From a virus, in the IMG/VR virus record IMGVR_UViG_3300010885_032885, positions 1 to 64,000 of that record: a stretch of DNA of 64,000 nt; one strand, given 5' to 3'. The notes beneath the pieces were generated by a model. It did no database searches and was not told where the DNA came from. It was given only the letters and a program-made list of their open reading frames with translations. Shown here piece by piece: positions 32,772 to 42,240 of this stretch. The translations under genes were made by a program, and so were the position numbers. Positions within the stretch are counted from its first letter, which is position 1; the number at the start of each line of letters is the position of its first letter.

Positions 32772-35700
32772 ATGGCCGTTAAAGTTCCCAAGAATAATAT
32801 TCAGAAGGGCTATCACTCTCCCTCTGCCAATGTTATTGAAGGTTACCGTGGTGGTGCTAGTCCAGTTTACCCACCGTACAATAGTCGTCCACACTCTTTT
32901 ACTAGAGCCTACTATAGCCCCAATAACAATGCCTACGAGTTGGGCTATAGAAAAGGTCAATGGCCATTATCGCCATTTATACACTATCTAAAAAATTCTA
33001 TAGCACTAGCTACACTATTTGTAGAGAACAATAGAACTTTTACCAGAAACAAGAGCAGTAGAGCTCTTTCGACCAACTACATTTCTGTACAAAAATACAA
33101 TATTAGATTCAAACTTGCTGTAGCTGTACAAGTCTCGGCTATTGCTGCAAGATTTGTTGCAGACAAGATACGTCACTCTACGGTAACATCTGTATCATTG
33201 ATACGACAGGGTCGTATTGACGAGCTATTTAAACGTGTTACCGCTCGAACATTTGCATTAGTTTCTACAACCCGTAGAGGAGTGTTTACACGAACCTCTA
33301 GAGCCATTAGTATCTTTACGGTTGCTGTTTCTAAACAAGCCTATAAACCTAGATACGCCACTGTTACTGTTGTCAATAGGGCACTAGACAGTCCAGTTGG
33401 ACGTTTCTTTAAATATGCTAGTGCACAGTTAACTTCTCTAGTTTCTCTTACTAGAAGAACTGTACTGCTTCGAATTGCTAGAGCTGTACAGACATCTCTT
33501 GCTGCACCTGAGATTCCTTTTGCAAGATTATTTCGTTACGCTCGAGCTACATTAATTAGTCTAACTAACAATACTAAGTCTGCCAATAAACTGAGATACT
33601 CACTAGTCACTACAATACAGTCAGCTAGTGATAGTCCAGTTGGGCGTTTCTTTAAATATGCTACTACTAGAATATTTGGACTAGTAACCACTAGTAAATT
33701 TGCACATAAATTACGAAATTCAAATGCAGTACAAGTATCACTTGCTGCTCCTGAAGTCCCGTTTGCTCGATTGTTTCGTTATGCTCGAGTTGTATTAATT
33801 AATTTGTCTAATAATAATAAATTTGCAACTAAAATACGAAGCTCAAATATAGTACAAGTATTTCTTGCTAGTCCAGAGATTCCTTTCGCTCGTCTATTTA
33901 GATTTGCTCGAGCTACTTTTACATCTCTAATTGTTGCTAGTAAGTATACACGTAAGCTTAGGTATAGTAGTGTAACACAAATATTACTGGCCAGTCCTGA
34001 AGTACCATTTGCTCGATTGTTTAGATTTGCTCGAGCTACTTTTATTCAGTTAGCTAATAGTTCTAAGTTTGCTCGAAAGATTCGTTTTAGTACCGTAATA
34101 CAAACATCACTTGCCAGCCCAGAAATTCCATTTACTAGACTATTTCGTTATGCTCAAGCCACTTTTACATCTCTAACGAGTAGCAATAAGTTTGCTCGAA
34201 AACTTAGATACAGTACAGTAATACAAACATCACTAGTACAGATATCTAGTACTAGAACTAAGCTACGTTATGCTCTTGCTACTGCTGTACAACTAGTCAA
34301 TAGCACTAGGAGAACCATACATTTTAGAGAGTCTGTCTCTACTATGATTTCATTAGTTTCTAGTACTCGTATTACCACTCTCTTGCGTAGGGCCATAGCA
34401 GTTACTGTTAGTCTTACTGTTGAGGGACCAATTGGTCAATTCTTTAGAAGAGCTACTGCAAGAGCATTTGCATTAGTCTCTACTAGTAAGCGTGGAGTAT
34501 TTGTTCGTAGTTCTCTAGTCAGCACTATTGCTTCTATTACAGTACAGAGATACACTCGGTTACTTAGATATTCTCGTTTAATAAACATCTCTATGATTCG
34601 TACATCAAACGGTATAGAGCACTATATTAAATATGCAATTGCATTAGCAGTGAGTTTAATTAAAACTACCAATCGTGCTGTTAAATTTAGATACAGTACA
34701 GTAGCTCAAACATTATTGGCTAGTCCAGAAATTCCATTCGCTCGATTGTTTCGTTTTGCTCGAGCTACCTTTGTATCTCTAGCCAATAACAGTAAAACAG
34801 CCAATAAAGTTCGTAATGCACTAGTTACAACTGTACAAAGAGCTGGAGAGTTTAAGCTAGATCATTTCTTCCGTTTTGCTCTAGCACTACTTACTCCAGC
34901 CATAAACAACATCAAGTTCGCTCGTAAACTTAGATATAGTACAGTAGTACAAGTACCACTAGTTCAGATATTTAATATTAAAACCAAGATGCGTTATGCT
35001 CTTACTAATGCTATAAATCTCGCTAGTAATAGTAAGCTATCTAGAAATGTTCGTAGAAGTATTGCTACTACTATTGGTCTTGTCTCTTCTACAAGAACAG
35101 CCACTCATATTCGTAGAGCATTGTCTACTGTAGTCAATCTCACTCGACAAGGTCCTATTACTGCACTCTATCGACGTGCTACCGCTCGAGTATTTGCTCT
35201 AGTAACAACTACTCGTACTGCTACTCACTCTCGTTTTTCTACGATTACCAATATACTATCAGTAGCTTCAACCAATTTTGCTTACAAGCTTAGATACTCA
35301 GTAGTAAACTATATTAACTCTATAGTTACTAACAACTATGCTCAAAAACTTCGTTACAGTACAGTAATTCAAACTTGGCTTGCTAGTCCTGAAGTGCCAT
35401 TTACTAGACTGTTTCGTCGTGCTAGAGCAACTTTCATTGTTTTAAGTACTAACAGTAAGTATGCTAATAAACTACGCTATAGCAATATAGTACAAGTTTG
35501 GCTTGTTTCTCCAGAAAAACCATTTGATAGATTATTCCGTTATGCTCGTGCACTAGCAATTGGTCTAGTAAACAATAATAAATATGCACAAAAAATTCGT
35601 TCTAGTACAGTAATACAAACATCACTAGCTAGTCCAGAAATACCGTTTACAAAACTATTTAGATATGCTCGAGCCACCTTTATATCTCTAACAAGTAATA

Positions 35701-38084
35701 ATAAGTTTGCTCAAAAACTTCGCTACAGTAATATCATACAAGTATTTTTGGCTAGTCCTGAAATACCGTTTACCCGTTTGCTTCGTCGTGCTAGAGTAAC
35801 TGCTATATATCTTGCTTCTACTACTCGTAGAACTGTTAGCTTTAGATTCTCTAGTGCACTATCTATTACAACTATAGCTAGTTCTAAGTTTGCTCGAAAA
35901 ATTCGATCTAGTGCAGTAGTACAAATATCTCTTGCTAGATGTGTAAGAGTTGGGCACTTCTTTACTTATGCTATTGCTTCTACTATACAGTTAGTTAGTA
36001 GTTCTAGAGTAGCCAACAAAGTTCGTAGAGCAACTGCTATTGCTACTAGCTTTGTAGTGACCAGTAGAGTTGGACGGTATGTTCGTAGGGGTATAGGTAC
36101 AGTTATTAATACCGTACAAGTAACTCGTACTGGTGTATACTTACGTAGAGCACTAGCTACTGTAATCTCACTCACTCGACAGGGCCCTATTACTGCTCTA
36201 TACCGATGGGCTACCGCTCGAGCATTTGCTCTAGCTAGTGTCAGTAAACGTGGAGTATTCTTGCGAATAGGAGCAGCCGCTCTTACTCCATTGGCCTCTT
36301 TGAGTAAAACAGCAAACAAGTTTAGACACTCAGTAGTCAATATTATCAATTCTATAGCCACTACCAATACTGCTCGAAAACTTAGATACAGTACAGTCTT
36401 ACAAATTTGGTTGGCCAGTCCTGAAGTACCGTTTACTCGTCTATTTAGATTTGCTCAAGCCAGCTTAGTTAGTCTAGTTACTTCTACTAATACCGCTCGT
36501 AAACTACGTTATGCTATAGCTACTGTGGTACAGAGAGCTGGAGATTTTAGATTTGATAGATTGCTTCGTTACGCTCGAATTACTTTTATATCTCTATCCA
36601 GTAATATCAAGATTGCCAATAAACTTAGACACTCTATAGTTTCATCATTCAATCTAGTACTTAACAATAAATTTGCTCAAAGAGTTCGCTACAGTAGAGT
36701 AACAACACTACTACTTGCTAGTCCAGAGATTCCTTTCACTCGTCTATTTAGATTTGCTCGAGCTACACTAGTCAACTTGGCCAACAATAACAAGACTGCC
36801 AATAAATTACGTTATGCTATTGCTACGGTAGTATTGTTAGCTAGTGACAGTCCCATTGGACGTTTCTTTAAATATGCCCAGGCTAGAGTATTTAATTTAG
36901 TATCTAGTAATAAATTTGCAACTAAGATACGAAGTTCAGTTGCTCAACAAACACTGCTTGCTGGTTATGAAATTCCATTTACCAGACTCTATAGATACGC
37001 TCGAGCCACTTTTGTAGAGTTAGTTTCTACAACTAAAAAAGCCAATAAACTTAGATACTCTATTGCTACTAGTTCACTTGCAATAACTACAGTCAAGTAT
37101 GCTGTTAAGTTTAGAAACAGTACAGTAGTATCGTTCTCTATAGTACAGACCACTAACTTTGCTCGTAAGCTTAGATATTCAATTGCCACTGGAATACAAT
37201 TGACTAGTAATACTCGACTAGTAAGAGCAATTCGTAGATCTAGTGCAAGTGTAGTAAATAGAGCCATAGCTAGTAGAACTATAGTCAGTTTCCGTAGAGC
37301 TAGTGCACTAGTAATACAGTCTAGTGTACAGGGTCCTATTACTGCACTCTATCGATGGGCTACAGCTCGTTTCTTTGGTCTAGCTACGGTATCTAGAACA
37401 GCCACTCATCTGCGTTTGGCTCGTGCATTAGGAGTTAATGTGGGTCGTTCACTTAAGATAGTCAATAGTTTTAGAAGCTCGGTGGTAAATCTAATCAATA
37501 TTGCCTTTGGGACTAAGACTATAAATAGACCCAAGACCGCTATTGCAAACTCTATGGCTCTAGTAACCAATAGCAAGATCTTTAATGGACTCAAGCTTGT
37601 ATTTTCTACTTCATTCTCTCTAGTGCGTTCCAATAAAGCATTAAGAACTACAGTTAGAATTCCAGTAGTAATGCTTGGAGCCTTTACCCGTGGAATTTAC
37701 TGGAGTGTTCGTCCTGTAGCTGTATTCTTGGGTCGTGCCTTTAGAGGTAGAGGTAAACACAAGACTGCTCAAGCAGCACAAGTGGTTAGTGCTACTGTCA
37801 CCAGAGCCAAAGGCAAGAGTCGTAATGCTAGTGTAATGGTTAGTTATCAGATTGGCACTAGTAGACGTAGAACTGCAATTAGACAAGCTATTGCCACTGC
37901 CACTAGTCTAATACGATTTAATGTCAAGAGACTAATGAATGTTAGACTAGTTGAAAATACAGATGTCAATACCTTTACCCAAAACAGAGTCGCTGACTAT
38001 GCTGAACAACAACCCAATAACACTACCGGTAACTACTCTTCTGGTAATGGAAATTCTAATAGTCACACAGAACCTACTAGTTAA
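32772..38084 (+). CDS. Giant Arg-rich tandem-repeat protein
   Basis: 1770 residues. After a ~75-residue N-terminus rich in Tyr, Pro and Asn, residues ~76-1650 are one long array of ~20-residue units of the type (K/N)xAxKLRYSTVxxxxLxxx. In many places these pair into a 41-residue unit that adds SPEIPFARLFRYARATF. Acidic residues are nearly limited to the SPE(I/V)P step, so the protein is extremely basic. Cys is almost absent. The C-terminal ~50 residues are polar (Asn/Gln/Ser/Thr). Alternating hydrophobic/Arg positions suggest a beta-solenoid or beta-sheet array, but this is inference. It is probably a virion fibre component by location. I know of no family it fits. Confidence 0.7.
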   Translation: MAVKVPKNNIQKGYHSPSANVIEGYRGGASPVYPPYNSRPHSFTRAYYSPNNNAYELGYRKGQWPLSPFIHYLKNSIALATLFVENNRTFTRNKSSRALSTNYISVQKYNIRFKLAVAVQVSAIAARFVADKIRHSTVTSVSLIRQGRIDELFKRVTARTFALVSTTRRGVFTRTSRAISIFTVAVSKQAYKPRYATVTVVNRALDSPVGRFFKYASAQLTSLVSLTRRTVLLRIARAVQTSLAAPEIPFARLFRYARATLISLTNNTKSANKLRYSLVTTIQSASDSPVGRFFKYATTRIFGLVTTSKFAHKLRNSNAVQVSLAAPEVPFARLFRYARVVLINLSNNNKFATKIRSSNIVQVFLASPEIPFARLFRFARATFTSLIVASKYTRKLRYSSVTQILLASPEVPFARLFRFARATFIQLANSSKFARKIRFSTVIQTSLASPEIPFTRLFRYAQATFTSLTSSNKFARKLRYSTVIQTSLVQISSTRTKLRYALATAVQLVNSTRRTIHFRESVSTMISLVSSTRITTLLRRAIAVTVSLTVEGPIGQFFRRATARAFALVSTSKRGVFVRSSLVSTIASITVQRYTRLLRYSRLINISMIRTSNGIEHYIKYAIALAVSLIKTTNRAVKFRYSTVAQTLLASPEIPFARLFRFARATFVSLANNSKTANKVRNALVTTVQRAGEFKLDHFFRFALALLTPAINNIKFARKLRYSTVVQVPLVQIFNIKTKMRYALTNAINLASNSKLSRNVRRSIATTIGLVSSTRTATHIRRALSTVVNLTRQGPITALYRRATARVFALVTTTRTATHSRFSTITNILSVASTNFAYKLRYSVVNYINSIVTNNYAQKLRYSTVIQTWLASPEVPFTRLFRRARATFIVLSTNSKYANKLRYSNIVQVWLVSPEKPFDRLFRYARALAIGLVNNNKYAQKIRSSTVIQTSLASPEIPFTKLFRYARATFISLTSNNKFAQKLRYSNIIQVFLASPEIPFTRLLRRARVTAIYLASTTRRTVSFRFSSALSITTIASSKFARKIRSSAVVQISLARCVRVGHFFTYAIASTIQLVSSSRVANKVRRATAIATSFVVTSRVGRYVRRGIGTVINTVQVTRTGVYLRRALATVISLTRQGPITALYRWATARAFALASVSKRGVFLRIGAAALTPLASLSKTANKFRHSVVNIINSIATTNTARKLRYSTVLQIWLASPEVPFTRLFRFAQASLVSLVTSTNTARKLRYAIATVVQRAGDFRFDRLLRYARITFISLSSNIKIANKLRHSIVSSFNLVLNNKFAQRVRYSRVTTLLLASPEIPFTRLFRFARATLVNLANNNKTANKLRYAIATVVLLASDSPIGRFFKYAQARVFNLVSSNKFATKIRSSVAQQTLLAGYEIPFTRLYRYARATFVELVSTTKKANKLRYSIATSSLAITTVKYAVKFRNSTVVSFSIVQTTNFARKLRYSIATGIQLTSNTRLVRAIRRSSASVVNRAIASRTIVSFRRASALVIQSSVQGPITALYRWATARFFGLATVSRTATHLRLARALGVNVGRSLKIVNSFRSSVVNLINIAFGTKTINRPKTAIANSMALVTNSKIFNGLKLVFSTSFSLVRSNKALRTTVRIPVVMLGAFTRGIYWSVRPVAVFLGRAFRGRGKHKTAQAAQVVSATVTRAKGKSRNASVMVSYQIGTSRRRTAIRQAIATATSLIRFNVKRLMNVRLVENTDVNTFTQNRVADYAEQQPNNTTGNYSSGNGNSNSHTEPTS
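33000..37720 (+). repeat. ~60/123-base repeat array coding Arg-rich units
   Basis: Tandem degenerate repeats of about 20 codons, with a 41-codon higher-order unit. The segment TTTGCTCGAGCTAC and close variants recur many times (e.g. near 33903, 34027, 34757, 36755). Confidence 0.8.
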
Positions 38085-38097
38085 TAGAATGTACTAG

Positions 38098-38119
38098 ACT
38101 CTTGTTTTCACATAAGAGT
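38098..38119 (+). other. Intergenic hairpin before lysin gene
   Basis: ACTCTT (38098-38103) pairs with AAGAGT (38114-38119) around a 10-base loop in the 58-base gap. There is no T-run after the stem. A ribosome binding site AAGGAG follows before the ATG at 38143. Confidence 0.4.
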
Positions 38120-38142
38120 TATACGAGTCCATAAGGAGAATT

Positions 38143-38634
38143 ATGTCAGATGTTCGTTCTGTTATTGTAGCTTGGGCCAAGTGGGCTGCTACTAATCATG
38201 CAAAATTTACTTATTCAGAAGGTCCTCAGCGTATGTCTGGAATTGGACATGCTGGTAAACTACCAGTTATTTCCGATTGCTCGGCCTTTGTAACTCTTTG
38301 CTACAACTGGGCTGGAGCTCCTGACCCTAACGGTCAAAGCTACAATCACACGGGCTATACTGGTACACTTCTTGCTCATGGGCAAAAGATTGCTCTTAAA
38401 GATGTACAACCCGGAGATGTAATTGTCTACGGACCCGGTACCGGTTGGCATACTGCTCTAATTGTAGATGTAACTGGTGCTAATGCTTCTAATCCCTTGA
38501 CTATTTCAATGGGTCAGCAGGGTGACCCCAGCTACTGCCATGTTAATCAAGATGGACGAAAACCACAAACTTATCTACGTTTTAATACTAATGCAATTAA
38601 TGCAAATTCGAGTCACACACCACCCACTAAGTAG
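38143..38634 (+). CDS. NlpC/P60 peptidoglycan hydrolase (lysin)
   Basis: 163 residues. SDCSAFVTLCYNWAGAPDPNG gives the NlpC/P60 nucleophile region (Cys46). QPGDVIVYG and GWHTALIVDV (His103) follow in the family order. This exact layout with APDPNG after the Cys helix is typical of lysins from actinobacterial phages. The enzyme would cleave peptide bonds in peptidoglycan. There is no signal peptide and no separate cell-wall-binding domain, so it depends on a holin or acts in the virion. It lies among fibre genes rather than in a lysis cassette. AAGGAG precedes the ATG. Confidence 0.8.
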   Translation: MSDVRSVIVAWAKWAATNHAKFTYSEGPQRMSGIGHAGKLPVISDCSAFVTLCYNWAGAPDPNGQSYNHTGYTGTLLAHGQKIALKDVQPGDVIVYGPGTGWHTALIVDVTGANASNPLTISMGQQGDPSYCHVNQDGRKPQTYLRFNTNAINANSSHTPPTK

Positions 38635-38640
38635 GATTAA

Positions 38641-39444
38641 ATGACCACTAGATTTCGCAAAAACTTTCTTTATGGACTTACTGCAAGTGGTATAAGTAGT
38701 AGTGATACTACCATTACTAGTTCAGGTTTCTATGGAATTACAGTCCCTAGTGGTACCTACCTACCAATTATTTTGGCTCCAGGTTACCTAGGTTCTGTAC
38801 TAAACCCAGAAATTGTTTATGTTAATAGTATCACTAGTAGTGGTAGTGTAGGAATTGCTTCAGTTACTCGTGCACAAGAGACCACTAGTGGTATTACTAG
38901 TGCAACTTCTGTTCCATGGGTTTCGGGTCTACTGGCCAGTGACTTTACAGTACAGAGTGGAATGGTCAATGGAGACTTTCCTACCCCTAGTGCAAGTGGA
39001 CAACTATTAATGTCTACTGCAAGTGGTGCTAGTTTTCCTTACTGGACCAACAATTTAACTCTCACTAGTCCGGTAGAAAACTTTACTACTCATGCTAGTA
39101 CAATCGGAAGCTCGGTATCGATCAATGCTGATAGTACTAGTGTACACTTGTTTACAGGAGCCACTACAGTAACGGGATTTACTATTAATGTTACTGCCAG
39201 TACCGGAAGTCTTATTAACTATCTACAGACCAATCAGTCTATAACTACTGTAGTAGCAACTGCTGTCAATAATGGCTATTGTGGAACAGTAACTGTAGAT
39301 GGTGGAGTTGCTACAGTCTATTGGGGTGGTGGAGGAGCTGCTCCAACTTATGGTAGTAGTAGTGGATATGATACTTATACTATAACAGTTACTAAGGATA
39401 GTACTTCAACTGTTAGAGTCTTTGCTGCGTGGACTGCATACTAA
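38641..39444 (+). CDS. Probable tail fibre / virion surface protein
   Basis: 267 residues, almost free of charged residues and rich in Ser, Thr, Gly and Val. The N-terminus (RKNFLYGLTASGISSSDTTITSSG, then PEIVYVNSITSSGSVGIASVTRAQE) resembles the start of phage fibres that begin with a short attachment fold. The central SGQLLMSTASGASFPYW is similar to the 'GQVLxxxGxxxxW' block seen at 27175-27220 in the giant fibre. The C-terminus (YTITVTKDSTSTVRVFAAW) is a beta pair. The next gene starts one base after its stop. Confidence 0.55.
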   Translation: MTTRFRKNFLYGLTASGISSSDTTITSSGFYGITVPSGTYLPIILAPGYLGSVLNPEIVYVNSITSSGSVGIASVTRAQETTSGITSATSVPWVSGLLASDFTVQSGMVNGDFPTPSASGQLLMSTASGASFPYWTNNLTLTSPVENFTTHASTIGSSVSINADSTSVHLFTGATTVTGFTINVTASTGSLINYLQTNQSITTVVATAVNNGYCGTVTVDGGVATVYWGGGGAAPTYGSSSGYDTYTITVTKDSTSTVRVFAAWTAY

Positions 39445-39445
39445 T

Positions 39446-42238
39446 ATGCCATTACTGGGTAGCTTTGGAGCTGACTCCACAAGAGGGTTTGGTCTAAATA
39501 CAGGAAAGCACTATGCCAAACTTGTAGTCAATGCTACCGGGTTCACTACCACTCTATACGGTGGCAGTACCAGTGGAGGGCAAGTTTCAGTAACCGGTGG
39601 AGCTGGACCCTACATCTATAGTGTTGCTACCGGTAGTCTACCCAATGGATTGACTATAAATAGTAGTACCGGAGTTATTAGTGGGGTAGTAATTGCCAGT
39701 GGCAGTCCCACTAGTTTTACTGTTACTTTTGGAGTAACCGATAGTAGTACTCACCAGAGTGCAACTAGTACTCCAGTTACTTTCAATGTTGCCGCTCAAT
39801 TGACTATTAGTACCAGTAGTCTAGTTACCACTCTTACCAGTGGAACTACTAGTGCTGGAACTCTTACAACAACTGGTGGTAGTAATAGCTATACCTATAC
39901 TATAGTTAGTGGTACACTGCCTACCGGTATGAATCTCGGTTCTAGTACAGGAGCCATTACTGGTACAGTGACTCAATCATATGTACCCGTTACTTCTACA
40001 GCAACTTTTAGAGTCACTGACAATACTACTGCAGCCACTAGTAACAGTAGCCCTGTTACCTTTACAGTCTCTCCAACAATTCTATCCATCAATGCTAGTG
40101 CAGTAAATGTCACTGCTAATACTGCCTTAATAAGTGGCAGTAGTATGACCGGTAGAGTTACTGCAAGTGGTGGTAGTGGCAACTACACCTATACTGTCAG
40201 TGGCACTCTGCCTAGTGGAATTAGTCTTACCTCTAGTGGTACTTTTTCTGGTACAGTCACTGCTCCAGCCACTATCACTAGCTATCCGGTAATCTTTACA
40301 GTAACTGACACTACAACCAACAATACTGCAACCAGTAGCACTGTAACTTTCAAAGCCTACCCGGGAGTGACACTCACTAACAATCTCGGTACTACTGCAC
40401 TAACCAGACAGACTGCATATAATGGCAGTGTAGCTGGAGCAGGCGGTACCGGTACTTATACTTATGCAATCTATAGTTCTACTGGCACTAGTCTAACCAA
40501 TATGGGACTAAGTTTTAGTACCAGTACAGGTGCATTAACTGGGACTGCAACCAACAATACAACCAGTAGTGTAAGTAATACTACAACTTTTAGTGTAACC
40601 GACGGATTGGGTCAGATAGCTCTCTCTAGTGCCATTAGTTTTAGTGTAACAAGTTTAACTGCAATGTCAGTTACCGGAAGTATGTCCAGTAGTTATAATA
40701 ATGGTAATCCCGGTAACGGTAGCTTTAGTGCTACAGGTGGTCAACCTCCGTATGTTTGGGCTGAAGGAGATACTGGAATGGTTGCTCTTAGTACACTGGG
40801 ATTAACCCTTAGTGCTGGCAGTAGTCCATACTCGACTCTGACTATTGGTGGAACAGCTACCAATAGTGGAACTAGCAGTAAAGTTGCCACTGGTGTATAC
40901 TTTACAGCAACTGATATCTACGGTAATTATGCAGCATCTGTGGTAACTACAGTAACTGTAAGCGGTTACCCAGCACTGGTAATTACTCCAAACTCTATAA
41001 AGACCTCTTATAACAATGGTGATGCTGCTAGTGGTAGCTTTAGTGCTACAGGTGGTACAGGTTCCGGTTACACTTGGGCTGAAGTAGACGGTGGGGGAGT
41101 TGCTCTAAGTACACTGGGACTGGGGTTTAATAGTTCAGGTGCACTAACTGGAACTGCTGCCAATACAGGAACCAGTACAATTAGTGCCAATAATATATCC
41201 TTTAAAGTGACCGATAGTGCTGGAAACTCGCTCACTTATGCCACTAGCTATAACTTTAGTGTCACTGGAGTATTTCCAGTGCCTAGTGGTGGAACTATTG
41301 TTAATCCTGGAGACGGCTACATCTATCGAGTATTTACAGTCGGTAGTGTTAGTAGTAATTTTAGTCTTAGTGGTAATTCATTATCTGCAGAAGTGCTGGT
41401 AGTGGGTCCAGGCGGTGGAGGAGGACCCGGTTATCGTCCCGGTACTAGTGGAACTGTTACAGCTAGTGGTCGTGGTGGTGGTGGCGGTGGAGCCGGTGGA
41501 ATTGGTTATAAAAAATATATACTAAATACTGGTAATTTCTATATTACTGTAGGTAGTGGCACTACTGGTGGTCAACCTGCATCAAGTGGTTCTGGAGCAG
41601 GTACCTCTGGTGCCACTGGTAGTAGCTCTAGTTTTGTTGAAATCAACACTGGAATTACTGTCTATGGTCAAGCTGGTGGTGGTGGTGGTGCTGCTGGTAG
41701 TGCTGGTAATAATGGTGGCTGTGGTGGAGGTGGTGGTGGAGTAGTGGCCTACAACTCTAGTGTTGATTCCGGCGGTAATGCCAATCAACCGGGCTCTACA
41801 CAAGGCTATACCGGTTTTTACGGTCAAGCTGGTGGAGCAAACCTAGGCCCTGCTGCTGGTGGTGGTGGTGGAACCGGTAATCCTGGTGCCATTGGAATTG
41901 ACACTAACTCTTCCAATGGTTACAAGACCAATGTTCAAGGTGGTGATGGTGGAACCGGAACCAATGTTTTTCAAAACTGGTACTATACTAATACACTCAC
42001 TCTAGGAATAGTCGCTGGTGGCGGCGGTGGTGGCGGGTATGTTAACGGTATTGGTGGCACTGGTGGTGGCGGTGGTGGTGCATATATTGGTTCTCCTGCT
42101 GGTGCTAGTGCCACTTCTTACGGCGGTGGCGGCGGTGGTGGAACTACCGGTAGTGCTGGCGGTGGTGGAGCTGGTGGAGCCGGTTACCAAGGTATAGTTA
42201 TAATTCGATATTTAAGTACAGCAACAAACGGAGTCTAA
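39446..42238 (+). CDS. Adhesin with Ig-like repeats and glycine-rich tip
   Basis: 930 residues from the ATG at 39446; an earlier ATG at 39422 overlaps the preceding gene. Residues ~30-600 contain six Ig-like 'putative Ig' (He_PIG type) domains, each with a GSLPNGLTINSSTGVISG-like turn followed by a FxVTD strand. Residues ~645-925 form a glycine-rich domain with long GGGGGG runs and a final GYQGIVIIRYL strand, the layout of Gly-rich receptor-binding tips. The protein probably binds host surface sugars or proteins. Composition is unusual: very few charged residues and no Lys runs. Confidence 0.75.
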   Translation: MPLLGSFGADSTRGFGLNTGKHYAKLVVNATGFTTTLYGGSTSGGQVSVTGGAGPYIYSVATGSLPNGLTINSSTGVISGVVIASGSPTSFTVTFGVTDSSTHQSATSTPVTFNVAAQLTISTSSLVTTLTSGTTSAGTLTTTGGSNSYTYTIVSGTLPTGMNLGSSTGAITGTVTQSYVPVTSTATFRVTDNTTAATSNSSPVTFTVSPTILSINASAVNVTANTALISGSSMTGRVTASGGSGNYTYTVSGTLPSGISLTSSGTFSGTVTAPATITSYPVIFTVTDTTTNNTATSSTVTFKAYPGVTLTNNLGTTALTRQTAYNGSVAGAGGTGTYTYAIYSSTGTSLTNMGLSFSTSTGALTGTATNNTTSSVSNTTTFSVTDGLGQIALSSAISFSVTSLTAMSVTGSMSSSYNNGNPGNGSFSATGGQPPYVWAEGDTGMVALSTLGLTLSAGSSPYSTLTIGGTATNSGTSSKVATGVYFTATDIYGNYAASVVTTVTVSGYPALVITPNSIKTSYNNGDAASGSFSATGGTGSGYTWAEVDGGGVALSTLGLGFNSSGALTGTAANTGTSTISANNISFKVTDSAGNSLTYATSYNFSVTGVFPVPSGGTIVNPGDGYIYRVFTVGSVSSNFSLSGNSLSAEVLVVGPGGGGGPGYRPGTSGTVTASGRGGGGGGAGGIGYKKYILNTGNFYITVGSGTTGGQPASSGSGAGTSGATGSSSSFVEINTGITVYGQAGGGGGAAGSAGNNGGCGGGGGGVVAYNSSVDSGGNANQPGSTQGYTGFYGQAGGANLGPAAGGGGGTGNPGAIGIDTNSSNGYKTNVQGGDGGTGTNVFQNWYYTNTLTLGIVAGGGGGGGYVNGIGGTGGGGGGAYIGSPAGASATSYGGGGGGGTTGSAGGGGAGGAGYQGIVIIRYLSTATNGV

Positions 42239-42240
42239 AA

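Noticed and set aside
35966-36367. Minus-strand ORF of 133 residues inside the Arg-rich repeat gene
   Set aside because: Antisense shadow of a repeated Arg/Ala-coding sequence with biased codons. No gap or regulatory site supports minus-strand genes anywhere here.
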